Shown one piece after another: positions 26,935-36,827 of a stretch of DNA of 64,000 nucleotides. The translations under genes and the position numbers were made by a program. Positions within the stretch are counted from its first letter, which is position 1. Each line of letters opens with the position of its first letter. The notes below the pieces were generated by a model. That model made no database searches. It saw only the letters and a list, made by a program, of their open reading frames with translations, and was not told the DNA's origin. Source of the stretch: JASTVH01 sp042862465. Lineage in GTDB: Bacteria > Pseudomonadota > Gammaproteobacteria > Pseudomonadales > Oleiphilaceae. The DNA is taken from contig JASTVH010000001.1 in the NCBI GenBank assembly GCA_042862465.1, positions 248,001 through 312,000 on the forward strand. The letters are read 5' to 3'.

Positions 26935-29900
26935 ATGCGGCTCAAATCCATCAAGCTCGCTGGCTTCAAATCCTTTGTCGATCCCACAACGGTGCCGTTC
27001 CCCAGCAACATGACGGCGATTGTCGGGCCGAACGGCTGTGGCAAGTCCAACGTGATCGACGCCGTGCGCTGGGTTATGGGCGAAAGCTCCGCCAAATACC
27101 TGCGCGGCGAGTCCATGAGCGACGTCATCTTTAACGGTTCCCACGCCCGCAAGCCTGTTGGCCAGGCCTCCATCGAGCTGGTATTTGATAACAGCGATGG
27201 TACAGCTCCCGGGGAATACGGGCGCTTCAATGAAATCTCCGTCAAACGTCGTGTGACCCGCGAAGGGCAGTCGGAATACTTCCTCAATAACGCCCGCTGC
27301 CGTCGTCGTGACATCACCGATCTGTTCCTCGGCACCGGTTTGGGGCCTCGCAGTTACGCCATTATTGAGCAGGGCATGATTTCCCGCCTCATCGAGGCGA
27401 AACCCGAAGAGCTGCGCATCTACATTGAAGAAGCCGCAGGTATTTCCAAGTACAAGGAGCGCCGGCGGGAAACCGAGAACCGCATGCGCCGGACGCTGGA
27501 AAACCTGGAGCGCCTGACTGACCTGCGCGATGAGCTCGAGCGGCAGTTGCAGCATCTGCAGCGTCAGGCCACGGCAGCCGAGAAGTACAAGGAATTCAAG
27601 CAGGAAGAGCGAGAAAAGAAAGCCCAGCTGGCGGCCCTGCGCTGGCAGAACCTCGACCAGCAACTGAAGGACAAACAGTCGCAGTTACAGGATGTTGAAC
27701 TGGAGCTGGAAAGAGCACTCACCGACCGGGTGAACCACGAGTCGGCGTTGGAAAACCATCGCCAGGAGCATATCGAGCGCACCGACAGCTTCAACAAGGC
27801 ACAGGGCAAGTATTACGAAGTGGGTGCGGATATAGCGCGGGTCGAGCAGAGTCTTGCCCACCAGAAGGAGCGGGCGGAGCAGCTGGTTCGGGAACTGCAG
27901 CAGGCCCAGGAGAATCGCCAGGAATTGGAGCGGGACCTGGAGCAGGACGAGCGCCGTCTGGAAGCGGTTCAGGAGGAACTGGCCGAGCTGGAGCCGTCGT
28001 TTGAAGAGTATCAGGTCAAGGCGGAGGAATCCGGCGAAAAGCTCCAGGACGCTGAAGCCCGCATGAGTGACTGGCAACAGCGCTGGGAACAGTTCAGCCA
28101 GCGCGCCGCAGACGACCGCCAGAGGGCCGAGCTGGCCCAGTCTCACGCGCAGAACAGTGAAGATGCGCTGATGCGCCTGAGCGAGCGCAAGTCCCGCCTG
28201 GAAGACGAAAAGGCCCTGCTCGAAGAGCAGGTGGATCGTAGTGAGCTGGAAGCCCTGCAGGAAAACCGGGAACTGGCGGAATCGCGCCGGGATGAGCTGA
28301 TCGAGCGGCTGGAAAGCCTGGAGGAAGCCATCCTGCAGGAGCGCGAGACGCTGGCGGAATACGAGGCCACGGTTAATGACAGCCGCGAGCAGATCCAGAC
28401 CTGTAAGGGGGAGCTCGCCTCGCACCGGGCCATGCTGGACGAGCAGCTGGGCGATCGCGATGCCGATCTTCAGGCCTGGCTTGACCAGCAGGGGCTGGCA
28501 GGGCAGTCCCGGTTGGCTCAGGTCCTGTCGATCGCGAATGGCTGGGAAAACGCGCTGGAAACCGTTTTGGGCGCCCTGGCTCAGGCGGTCACCACGGACG
28601 CTTTGGGCGGCCTGGAAGAGGCCCTGGGGCAAGGTGTTCCCACCGGACTCGCCATGGTTGAGGCCGGAGCCCATGGTGAAACCGCCGTCACCGGGACCCT
28701 TGCAGCACATGTCTCCGGGAGCTCTGCACTCAATGATTTCCTGGGACAGATTCGAACCGCTGACACCCTGCAGGAAGCCATGGCTTTACGCTCCTCGCTG
28801 AAGCCCGGTGAATCTGTTGTCACCCCGCAAGGGACCTGGATGGGGCGGCACTGGATGCGAACCTCGGCGCTGGGGGCGGAACAGATTGGCGTTATCGAGC
28901 GTCAGCGATTGGTGGAAGAGCTGGAACAGCGTCTTGAGACCCACCAGGCACGATTGGAAGAGGCTGAAGCGGCCCTGGAAGAAAAGCGCCAGGGTATTGC
29001 CGAGCGGGAAGAGCGTCGGGATGAATGCAGAAGAGCCCTGCGTGAGGAAGATCAGGCCCTCTCCGAAATCAATTCCAGCATCCGTGCCTTTGAGGCCCGC
29101 TTTGAACAGATCGATGCCCGGTTGGAACGCCTGCGCGGGGATCTGGCTGAGATCGAGGATCACTGGTCAGAGGAAGAGCAGCGTCTGACCGAGCACAGAG
29201 AGGTGTGGCAGGAAGCCCTGGCGGCCATGGAAGAGAATGCCGAACAGAAAGAGCAGTTACTGGCCGAGCGTGATGATGTCCGTGGCTTTTTGGATGACCT
29301 GCGCCAGCGGGCACGCCACGATCGCGACCAGAGTCACCAGCTGCAACTGCAGGTGCAATCCCTCCGGAACCAGCGCGATGGTCTGAAGGACACCCTCGAT
29401 CGACTGCAGATGCAGCGGGAACGGCTTGCGGAGCGGGTCGACATGCTTCTGTCCAGTCAGGAAGAGACCGAAGCACCGGTTGAGGATCTGCGCATGGAGC
29501 TGGAAGGGCTTCTGGAGCGCCGGCTCGCTGAAGAAGAGCGGCTGACGGAGGCACGCGAGGCGCTGGAGGAGATCGATACTCGGGTTAGGGAGATCGAGCA
29601 GGCCCGAGGTGAGGCCGAGCGACGGGCGCAGACAGTCCGGGAGCGTATCGAAAAGCTGCGGATGGAAGCCCAGGCACTGGAGATCCGCTGTGATAACCAC
29701 CTGCAGCAACTGAAAGAGCTGGAAGTGGGGCTCAAGGGCATCCTTGAGAACCTGCCCGAGGAAGCCGAAGAAGGCGTCTGGGAGCAGGAGCTGGAGAAGC
29801 TGGGCAACCGTATCCAGCGGCTCGGGGCCATCAACCTGGCGGCGATTGACGAGTATCGCGTGCAAAGCGAGCGGAAAACCTATCTGGACGAGCAGCACGC

Positions 29901-30435
29901 GGATCTCAGCGAGGCGCTGGAAACCCTGGAAAACGCCATCCGCAAGATCGACCGTGAAACCCGTCAGCGCTTCAAGGAAACCTTCGATCAGGTCAATCGG
30001 GGATTGCAGGAACTCTTTCCCAAAGTATTTGGCGGCGGCAACGCCTATCTGGATCTTACCGGCGATGACCTGCTGGAAACGGGGGTCGCCATCATGGCGA
30101 GGCCTCCGGGCAAGAAGAACAGTACGATTCACCTGTTGAGCGGGGGAGAGAAGGCCCTCACCGCCATCGCGCTGGTATTTTCGATTTTCCAGCTCAATCC
30201 GGCACCCTTCTGTATGCTGGACGAGGTGGATGCGCCGCTGGACGATGCCAACGTGGGTCGCTACGCCACGCTGGTCAAGGAAATGGCCAGTCAGGTGCAG
30301 TTCATCTATATCACCCACAACAAGATTGCCATGGAAATGGCGGACCAGCTGATGGGGGTGACCATGCACGAACCGGGCGTGTCCAGGCTGGTTTCCGTTG
30401 ATGTGGAAGAGGCGGCCGCCCTTGCCGAAGCGTAA
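26935..30435 (+). CDS. smc: Chromosome segregation ATPase Smc
   Basis: This 1166-residue ATPase is the core of the Smc-ScpAB condensin. Walker A GPNGCGKSN is at residues 31-39. Long heptad-rich coiled coils run from about 170 to 490 and 650 to 1000. A globular hinge between them includes VLGALAQAVTTDALGGLEEA. The ABC signature LLSGGEKALTAIALVF starts near 1066 and the Walker B end DEVDAPLDDANV near 1095. Its partners scpA and scpB are in this window at 21-23 kb. Confidence 0.98.
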   Translation: MRLKSIKLAGFKSFVDPTTVPFPSNMTAIVGPNGCGKSNVIDAVRWVMGESSAKYLRGESMSDVIFNGSHARKPVGQASIELVFDNSDGTAPGEYGRFNEISVKRRVTREGQSEYFLNNARCRRRDITDLFLGTGLGPRSYAIIEQGMISRLIEAKPEELRIYIEEAAGISKYKERRRETENRMRRTLENLERLTDLRDELERQLQHLQRQATAAEKYKEFKQEEREKKAQLAALRWQNLDQQLKDKQSQLQDVELELERALTDRVNHESALENHRQEHIERTDSFNKAQGKYYEVGADIARVEQSLAHQKERAEQLVRELQQAQENRQELERDLEQDERRLEAVQEELAELEPSFEEYQVKAEESGEKLQDAEARMSDWQQRWEQFSQRAADDRQRAELAQSHAQNSEDALMRLSERKSRLEDEKALLEEQVDRSELEALQENRELAESRRDELIERLESLEEAILQERETLAEYEATVNDSREQIQTCKGELASHRAMLDEQLGDRDADLQAWLDQQGLAGQSRLAQVLSIANGWENALETVLGALAQAVTTDALGGLEEALGQGVPTGLAMVEAGAHGETAVTGTLAAHVSGSSALNDFLGQIRTADTLQEAMALRSSLKPGESVVTPQGTWMGRHWMRTSALGAEQIGVIERQRLVEELEQRLETHQARLEEAEAALEEKRQGIAEREERRDECRRALREEDQALSEINSSIRAFEARFEQIDARLERLRGDLAEIEDHWSEEEQRLTEHREVWQEALAAMEENAEQKEQLLAERDDVRGFLDDLRQRARHDRDQSHQLQLQVQSLRNQRDGLKDTLDRLQMQRERLAERVDMLLSSQEETEAPVEDLRMELEGLLERRLAEEERLTEAREALEEIDTRVREIEQARGEAERRAQTVRERIEKLRMEAQALEIRCDNHLQQLKELEVGLKGILENLPEEAEEGVWEQELEKLGNRIQRLGAINLAAIDEYRVQSERKTYLDEQHADLSEALETLENAIRKIDRETRQRFKETFDQVNRGLQELFPKVFGGGNAYLDLTGDDLLETGVAIMARPPGKKNSTIHLLSGGEKALTAIALVFSIFQLNPAPFCMLDEVDAPLDDANVGRYATLVKEMASQVQFIYITHNKIAMEMADQLMGVTMHEPGVSRLVSVDVEEAAALAEA

Positions 30436-30513
30436 TGTTGCAGTGGGGACAGGGCGTTCATTGCGTTGTATTCTTCCGGCGCATTAAATAAAGTGTTTCC
30501 AATTGTTAAAACC

Positions 30514-30537
30514 GGCTGCCCGAAGGCTCGGGCAGCC
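30514..30537. repeat. Perfect hairpin between smc and zipA
   Basis: GGCTGCCCGA (30514-30523) and TCGGGCAGCC (30528-30537) form a perfect 10-bp stem with a 4-base loop. On the plus strand there is no T tract after it. On the minus strand only four T follow. It may act in mRNA processing or partial termination. Confidence 0.55.
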
Positions 30538-30577
30538 AGCCGTTGAACCAACGGACTGGAGTGAAAAGGTCGCATCA

Positions 30578-31501
30578 ATGTCCCTTCGAGAATGGCTCAT
30601 TCTTATCGGCGCTCTTATTATCCTGGGCATCGTTCTGGACGGCATACGCCGGATGCATCGGGCGCGCCGGGATTCTCTAGAGATCTCCCGCGGTATGGGT
30701 GGCGGCGAGATCGATAACACCCCGCTGGACGACGACTACAACCCCGAGCTTCCCAATGGCGGGGCGCGGCCGGCGAATCGAAAGGGTGACCTGCCCAGGG
30801 AAGAACCCCAGATGGCTGCTCCCACGCTGAACGAAGCCGCCGACATCGCTGATGATGCGCCGTTGGTTGCTGAACGCGATGAGCAGGTGGAAGTCGAGGA
30901 CTGGGAGCAGGAAGAAATGCCGTCCCCGGCGGATGTTGCCGCGGACGAGGAGGCACCGGAAAGCACCCCGCCCATAGGGGAGCGCGCTGAAAGCAGCGTT
31001 TACCGCGAACGTCGCCGGGAAACGGGTGCGGCCCAAAACCGGCCACCGGCCGGAGCCAATCGCCCTGAAGCCCAGGAAGTGGTGGTGATTAACGTGGATG
31101 CCCGGCCGGGTGAGGTGTTTGCTGGCAAAGCCCTCAAAACTCTGTTTGAAGCCTGTGGTCTGGAACATGGCGATCTCGGCATCTATCACCGGCACGAACA
31201 GGATGACACCCGTTCTCCGGTCCAGTTCAGCGTGGCCAACGCTGTTGAACCGGGGTATTTCGAACCGGCATCCATGGAGAGCATGAGTACGCCGGGCATC
31301 AGTTTCTTTATGAGTCTGCCTGGTCCAACGGACTCCATGCAGGCTTTCGATTTCATGCTGGAAACCGCCCAGGCCGTGGTACGCAACCTGGATGGTGAAC
31401 TCAAGGACGAGCGGCGTAGCGTCATGACTGGGCAAACCATAGAGCACTGCCGTCAACGCATTCGCGAATACGAACGCAAGCGCCGTTCAGTGCGCGCCTG
31501 A
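30578..31501 (+). CDS. zipA: Cell division protein ZipA
   Basis: This 307-residue protein tethers FtsZ to the inner membrane. The start at 30578 gives MSLREWLILIGALIILGIVL, an N-terminal anchor with the N-out topology of ZipA. A charged Pro/Glu/Arg-rich linker covers residues 35-180. The C-terminal FtsZ-binding domain (180-307) begins VVVINVDARPGEVFAGKALK and includes FSVANAVEPGYFE and GISFFMSLPGP. Gene order smc-zipA-ligA is typical of this group of gammaproteobacteria. Confidence 0.95.
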   Translation: MSLREWLILIGALIILGIVLDGIRRMHRARRDSLEISRGMGGGEIDNTPLDDDYNPELPNGGARPANRKGDLPREEPQMAAPTLNEAADIADDAPLVAERDEQVEVEDWEQEEMPSPADVAADEEAPESTPPIGERAESSVYRERRRETGAAQNRPPAGANRPEAQEVVVINVDARPGEVFAGKALKTLFEACGLEHGDLGIYHRHEQDDTRSPVQFSVANAVEPGYFEPASMESMSTPGISFFMSLPGPTDSMQAFDFMLETAQAVVRNLDGELKDERRSVMTGQTIEHCRQRIREYERKRRSVRA

Positions 31502-31523
31502 CCCGATTCGGATAAGCGCCCTC

Positions 31524-33545
31524 ATGAATAAAAAGGACACTGCTGCAGAGCGGGCCGAAAGGCTTCGCCGTGAAATCGAGCACCACAATTACCGCTATTA
31601 CGTTCTGGACGATCCGGAAGTGGCCGATGTCGAGTATGACCGGTTGCTTCGCGAGCTTCAGGACATTGAGGCCGAACACCCCGAACTGGTTACCCCCGAT
31701 TCTCCCACCCAGCGGGTTGGTGCCGTTCCGGACAGTCCCTTTGAGGAGGTCCGGCATCGCTCGCCCATGCTTTCCCTCGACAATGCCTTCGACGCCGAGG
31801 AATTCGAAGCCTTTGATCGGCGCATCCGTGAGCGTCTGAAACGGGACGAAGAGATTGAGTATGTCTGTGAGCCCAAGCTGGACGGTCTCGCCGTCAGTCT
31901 CCTTTATGAAGACGGTCACCTGATCCGGGCGGCAACCCGGGGTGACGGTACAACCGGGGAAGATATCACCGCTAACGTACGCACCATTCCTTCAGTGCCT
32001 TTACGTCTGCTCGGCGACACTCCCCCTCGCGATCTGGAGGTGCGGGGCGAAGTCTATATGCCGCTGGAGGGGTTCGAGCACCTCAATGAGGCGCTGGCCA
32101 GGGAGGGGGAAAAAACATTCGTTAATCCGCGTAATGCAGCGGCAGGCAGTCTGCGGAACAAGGATCCCAAAGTGGCGGCCCGGCGGCCGCTACAACTGTG
32201 CTGCTACAGCGTCGCCATCAACGATACCGGCTCCCGGCTGCCACGCAAGCACGCCACCCTGCTGAGGCACCTGAAGGACTGGGGATTCCGTATCAGCGCT
32301 GAGATGCAGGTAGTGACCGGAGTCGAAAAGTGCCTGGCGTACTACGAAGATATGATGGAGCGCCGCGAGCGTCTGGCGTACGAAATTGACGGCATCGTCT
32401 ACAAGGTCAACGATCTTGATCTTCAGGAAGCGCTGGGAGCGGTTTCCCGGGCACCCCGTTGGGCTATCGCGTACAAGTTTCCGGCCCAGGAAGTCACTAC
32501 GGTGGTGAAGGACGTAGAGTTTCAAGTGGGTCGGACGGGGGCGATCACGCCTGTGGCGCGCCTGGAGCCGGTGTTCGTGGGTGGCGTTACCGTTCGCAAT
32601 GCGACGCTTCACAACCAGGATGAGATCGATCGACTGGGTGTCAGGATCGGCGATACCGTCATGATTCGCCGGGCGGGTGATGTCATTCCGCAGGTGGTGA
32701 AGGTTATCGAAGACCGCCGCCCAGACGATACCAAAGCCATTGAGTTTCCCGACCAGTGCCCCGTGTGCGGTTCCCAGGTGGATCGTCAGGAGGGCGAAGC
32801 CGTTGCGCGTTGCTCCGGAGGGCTGTACTGCCCAGCACAGCGAAAGGAAGCTATCCGTCACTATGCTTCCCGCCGGGCCATGGATATCGATGGCCTGGGC
32901 GAGAAGTGGATCGATATTTTCGTCGATAAGGGCCTGGTGGAAACCATTGCCGATCTGTATCGGCTACAGGTGGAGCAGCTGGTAGAACTGGAACGAATGG
33001 GTGAAAAATCGGCCAATAACCTGGTGAATGCAATTCAGGACACCAAAGAACCGGAACTACACCGCTTCCTCTACGCGCTTGGTATTCGGGAAGTCGGCGA
33101 AGCTACAGCCAAGGGCTTGGCGCAGCATTTTGGTAGCCTGGTGGCTATTATGGAGGCGGATCTGGAGTCGCTGCAGGAAGTTGAGGACATCGGACCGGTG
33201 GTTGCTGGACACATACATACCTTCTTCCGCCAACCCCATAACCTTGAAATCGTGGAAGAGCTCAAGGCCTGCGGTATCCATCCTCAGTCACCACCCCGCC
33301 GCTCCCACTCCTCCGGTCTCGATGGCAAGACCTTTGTGCTGACCGGCACGCTGGAAAGTATGACCCGGGACGAGGCGAAGGAGGCACTGGAACAGAAGGG
33401 GGCAAAAGTCACCGGTAGTGTGTCCAAGAAAACCGATTATCTGGTGGCAGGGGAATCTGCCGGGTCGAAACTGGACAAGGCCCGAAGCCTCGAAGTGCCC
33501 ATTCTTGATGAAGAACAGTTCAAATCTCTCCTTGCCGAGGAGTAG
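31524..33545 (+). CDS. ligA: NAD-dependent DNA ligase
   Basis: The 673-residue ligase seals nicks in replication and repair. The adenylated lysine is K118 in CEPKLDGLAVSLLYEDG. The N-terminal Ia domain has the YY(V)LDDPEVADVEYD block that binds NAD. A four-cysteine zinc finger lies in CPVCGSQ and CSGGLYCPAQ near residues 411-437. Helix-hairpin-helix repeats follow, and a BRCT domain (about 595-673, GLDGKTFVLTGTLESMTRDE) ends the protein. Confidence 0.98.
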   Translation: MNKKDTAAERAERLRREIEHHNYRYYVLDDPEVADVEYDRLLRELQDIEAEHPELVTPDSPTQRVGAVPDSPFEEVRHRSPMLSLDNAFDAEEFEAFDRRIRERLKRDEEIEYVCEPKLDGLAVSLLYEDGHLIRAATRGDGTTGEDITANVRTIPSVPLRLLGDTPPRDLEVRGEVYMPLEGFEHLNEALAREGEKTFVNPRNAAAGSLRNKDPKVAARRPLQLCCYSVAINDTGSRLPRKHATLLRHLKDWGFRISAEMQVVTGVEKCLAYYEDMMERRERLAYEIDGIVYKVNDLDLQEALGAVSRAPRWAIAYKFPAQEVTTVVKDVEFQVGRTGAITPVARLEPVFVGGVTVRNATLHNQDEIDRLGVRIGDTVMIRRAGDVIPQVVKVIEDRRPDDTKAIEFPDQCPVCGSQVDRQEGEAVARCSGGLYCPAQRKEAIRHYASRRAMDIDGLGEKWIDIFVDKGLVETIADLYRLQVEQLVELERMGEKSANNLVNAIQDTKEPELHRFLYALGIREVGEATAKGLAQHFGSLVAIMEADLESLQEVEDIGPVVAGHIHTFFRQPHNLEIVEELKACGIHPQSPPRRSHSSGLDGKTFVLTGTLESMTRDEAKEALEQKGAKVTGSVSKKTDYLVAGESAGSKLDKARSLEVPILDEEQFKSLLAEE

Positions 33546-33821
33546 GGCTGCCCTTGCCCCCGGGGGCCAAAAGGCCGCTCCGACCCTGCCTGAGCCTCGA
33601 TTCTGAGAACTACCGCAGATTGATTTTTCCCTAAATCCAATAGTATGGGACGGTCTGTAACGGCATGTAAGCTGCCGGTCCGACCGACAGGGCGTTGGTT
33701 ACCGGCAAGGTGGCAGGCCCTGACAGAATAAGACCAAAGATTCCGAGGATACGCCCAAAGGCGGCACCGATGGCCGGGGCGTTACGGTGTTCCATTCATT
33801 GTTGGCGAAACGGATTTGTTC
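33546..33821. other. Intergenic region after ligA
   Basis: About 275 bases carry no gene I can support. A small GGCC-AAAA-GGCC repeat lies just after ligA without a T tract. The rest presumably holds the promoter of the downstream lipoprotein gene, but no clear boxes were found. Confidence 0.4.
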
Positions 33822-36707
33822 ATGCGGTTGAGCTTCCAACGATCCCTTCTGGCTATTTCACTTTGTACACTGACCGTGCTGACGGGTTGCAGCAAGAAAA
33901 AAGACGCTGAGGATCCGGTGGTGTTGGGCATTCCGGCTCAAACGGCCTATTTGGGGGTAGAGTACGAATACAATTTTGGGGCCTATGGAGGGGATAATTT
34001 GTTGAATTTTTCCCTGACAAATGCCCCGGCTTGGATGGCGCTTGAAGAAAAATCCAACGACGCCCGTTACGGCATTATTCTTCGTGGGGTTCCTGGCATT
34101 ACCGGGGGGCGACGTGGCGAAGAAGATCTGGGAGAAACAGATCAAATAGAAATTGTGTCGAATGACGGAGAGCGAGTGGGCAGCAATGTTTTTTCCGTCA
34201 CCGTTAAAAACAATCCTTTGACCATTGAAGATGTTGAAGTGATTGAGGGCGAGCCCTATTTGCCGGCAGCCAATGACCAGCCCAAGCCGGAAGAAGAGCG
34301 AGAGCCCGGAGAGGAAGACACCAGTACCGAATGCTTGCTTCCACAGGTCTATGAAGCGTTGCCGGACAATGCAGGTGATAACGCGGAACCTCAACCGATA
34401 GCAGGTTCTTTCGTAGCCAAGGATGTTCCCATTATTGATTCTTCGGGATCTACCTTCGAGAAGGTTGACCGGGAGTTTAAAACCTATCCAGTGGTTATCC
34501 CTGTGAAGCTGGAGCAGCCCTCGGTTGAACCAATTACTGTCGCCTGGAAACTGACCGATCGGTTTAGTGGGGTTAACAACTGTATTGTCGGCAACCTGAA
34601 TGATAAGGACGCCGAGTGCCAGTACAGTGATTACTACCGTGACAATGCGATCCTGCTGCAAGATTTCGTTGCTACCAGTGATAACGAAAATTCTGCCTTC
34701 GAGCTACCTGACTACCTCAAATATGATGGGGCAAATTCGACCACCAGTGGATTGCTCCAAATTCCAGCCGGTAAAACAACCTGTTACATCCGGATCGAGG
34801 TCGTCGATGATAATTTTCCTGAAAAGGATGAAGCTTTTGACGTGCAATTGACGGAAGTACGTCAAGGCCTGGCAACGATTGATGATAGTGGGGCCAAGGC
34901 AATCAGCTCTGTCACAATCAAAGACGATGAGCCTTCTGTCACATTTGATACTGACGAACGCGTGGTTACTGAAGGGGACACCATCTCAGTGACGGCAACG
35001 TTGAATAAGGTTGCACATTTCGACAACGATGAAAACGAAATCCCGAGAACCGAGCCTGTTAAGGTCGTTATTGAGAACGACGATGTTGAGCTGGGAACCG
35101 CGCGGGATGAAGATTTTGTCTTTATCGATGCTGATGGTAACGAGTTTACCGGATCAATTACGTTGACATTCCCTCCCGATGAGGATTCACAGACCTTTAA
35201 AGTGAAAGCCATTGCAAATACCACGGATGGACTCGGTGTGGGTGATACGGAAGATGTTCCAGAAAGTCAGGATGATCTGATTGCGCTGGTTGTTGATGAG
35301 AATGAGCAGTTTGGGCGTGATAACTATGCGCGTGCTGCTGAAGATGAGTCGCTAAGTATCTACATCAATGAATGGACAGCTTCACCAGATCTTGGAGATA
35401 TAGCGGACGACTTTATCCCCACAAGCCTGGCAACTGGCCTTTTCTCGGAAGTCTATGTGGCAGGGGTTACCGGTAACACTACCAGTGGAGACATAGCCGC
35501 TCGTGAGCCGGCCGCCGGCGACGAAATAATCCTTCGCCGGATCAATCGGTTGGGAGCGCTTGATGCGGAAAATCTCCTGGATGATGAGCCAAATGCCGGT
35601 TCAGGCAGGGTTTGGGGACCACGAGTCGATGCAAGCTCCACAGTTACGGAAAACCAGGAGGGTGAAATAACGCGTCAGCTGGGGGTTGCCGTAGCGGCAA
35701 CGACCAATGGCGTATTGAGTAATGAAGCCCGAGGGATTGGCGGAAAAGATATCGCAATTTCAGCTTTGTTTGATGAGGAAGCTGGTGACGTTGATAGCTA
35801 TCAGGTGAAATGGCAGCGTCTGATTGGAAGTCCAGAAGACGACGAGTTGGCCTGGATCGGCGTACCCAATCTTGACTCGATGTATGTCGGTGCGGAAACC
35901 ACCGGCGCCTGGGCCGACTCCGAAGAATCTCCAAAAGGCGGGTTGGATGTGGCCATTGTGGAGCTGGATGGGATTGAGCATAGCGGTAACGTTGATCAGG
36001 TCAACATCTCTGGAACAGAGCTGGATGACGTGACCGTTGGGGGTGGCATCGGTCCCATCTCTTATGGCTACACCGAAGGAACTCTGGTTTCAGAAGATCA
36101 AGTGGGGATGGCTGATTTCTTCTCGCTTGGGGTCCAGCGCGGTGCCAGCTCCTTTGACAGCGCTCAGGCGGGTACGGAGGAGAATGACATACCGAGCGCC
36201 GCTGGGGTGGCTGCCAAAAGGGCAATTGTTGTTGGCAGTGCACCCTTCACCTACAGCTACGATTCCGAGGACAAAGAACTCCTGGCCGCAAATTTCTCCA
36301 GTCGCCTACAGGGATACCTCCTTGAATTTGAAACATTTAATGGCGTAAAGAGTGTTCTGTCTTTGCCCAATGGTACAGGTGATGAGCATCTATATGCCGT
36401 AAAGGTTGACGGCGATTTTATCGTTGCCGGCGGGTCCGCAAACGGCGTGTTTCAAGATGGCGCTGTTGATGATGGTGTTGATGATGCCATCCTGGTTGCC
36501 GTTCGGGCGACAAGAGATTCGGATGGGGACAAATTGGAAGAGCTATGGCGCGTTCAGTTGGAAGGTACAGAAGCCAGTCGCGTTATTGACCTCGACATTT
36601 ATGAACAACGGAAGATATTTGCGTTAATCGAAAACACGGATAGTGGGGGCGGCCGCAGCTACGAGATTGCGTTGTTCGATTTCGAGGGTAACAGACTCGA
36701 CCACTAG
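33822..36707 (+). CDS. Large acidic lipoprotein with Calx-beta-like domains
   Basis: The 961-residue protein is exported and lipid-anchored: its signal peptide ends in the lipobox LTGC, with C23 as the modified cysteine. After it comes an Ig/cadherin-like domain (LGIPAQTAYLGVEYEYNFGA). Then come Calx-beta-like modules, recognised by DDNFPEKDEAFDVQLTEV and TIKDDEPSVTFD around residues 330-375. The C-terminal half has loose repeats such as YVAGVTGNTTSGD, YVGAETTGAW and VAGGSANGVFQDG that resemble bacterial beta-propeller (SBBP-type) repeats. The composition is strongly acidic, so calcium binding is plausible. The DNA is visibly AT-richer than its neighbours, which hints at transfer or fast evolution. 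Its role, perhaps adhesion, is unknown. Confidence 0.8.
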   Translation: MRLSFQRSLLAISLCTLTVLTGCSKKKDAEDPVVLGIPAQTAYLGVEYEYNFGAYGGDNLLNFSLTNAPAWMALEEKSNDARYGIILRGVPGITGGRRGEEDLGETDQIEIVSNDGERVGSNVFSVTVKNNPLTIEDVEVIEGEPYLPAANDQPKPEEEREPGEEDTSTECLLPQVYEALPDNAGDNAEPQPIAGSFVAKDVPIIDSSGSTFEKVDREFKTYPVVIPVKLEQPSVEPITVAWKLTDRFSGVNNCIVGNLNDKDAECQYSDYYRDNAILLQDFVATSDNENSAFELPDYLKYDGANSTTSGLLQIPAGKTTCYIRIEVVDDNFPEKDEAFDVQLTEVRQGLATIDDSGAKAISSVTIKDDEPSVTFDTDERVVTEGDTISVTATLNKVAHFDNDENEIPRTEPVKVVIENDDVELGTARDEDFVFIDADGNEFTGSITLTFPPDEDSQTFKVKAIANTTDGLGVGDTEDVPESQDDLIALVVDENEQFGRDNYARAAEDESLSIYINEWTASPDLGDIADDFIPTSLATGLFSEVYVAGVTGNTTSGDIAAREPAAGDEIILRRINRLGALDAENLLDDEPNAGSGRVWGPRVDASSTVTENQEGEITRQLGVAVAATTNGVLSNEARGIGGKDIAISALFDEEAGDVDSYQVKWQRLIGSPEDDELAWIGVPNLDSMYVGAETTGAWADSEESPKGGLDVAIVELDGIEHSGNVDQVNISGTELDDVTVGGGIGPISYGYTEGTLVSEDQVGMADFFSLGVQRGASSFDSAQAGTEENDIPSAAGVAAKRAIVVGSAPFTYSYDSEDKELLAANFSSRLQGYLLEFETFNGVKSVLSLPNGTGDEHLYAVKVDGDFIVAGGSANGVFQDGAVDDGVDDAILVAVRATRDSDGDKLEELWRVQLEGTEASRVIDLDIYEQRKIFALIENTDSGGGRSYEIALFDFEGNRLDH

Positions 36708-36740
36708 TAAAGCCCGATAACGTCCGGTTGGTTCAGATTT

Positions 36741-36772
36741 GAGGGGGCTGTTTGTCGTTAGAGCGCCCCCTC
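36741..36772. terminator. Possible terminator between convergent genes
   Basis: GAGGGGGC (36741-36748) and GCCCCCTC (36765-36772) form an 8-bp stem with a 16-base loop, between the lipoprotein gene and the minus-strand CBS gene. There is no T tract, so support is weak. Confidence 0.35.
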
Positions 36773-36827
36773 TAAGAAATTGGTGTGATCGGAATTTCGT
36801 TCGTGACCTTTCTGAGTCGTCGATGTT

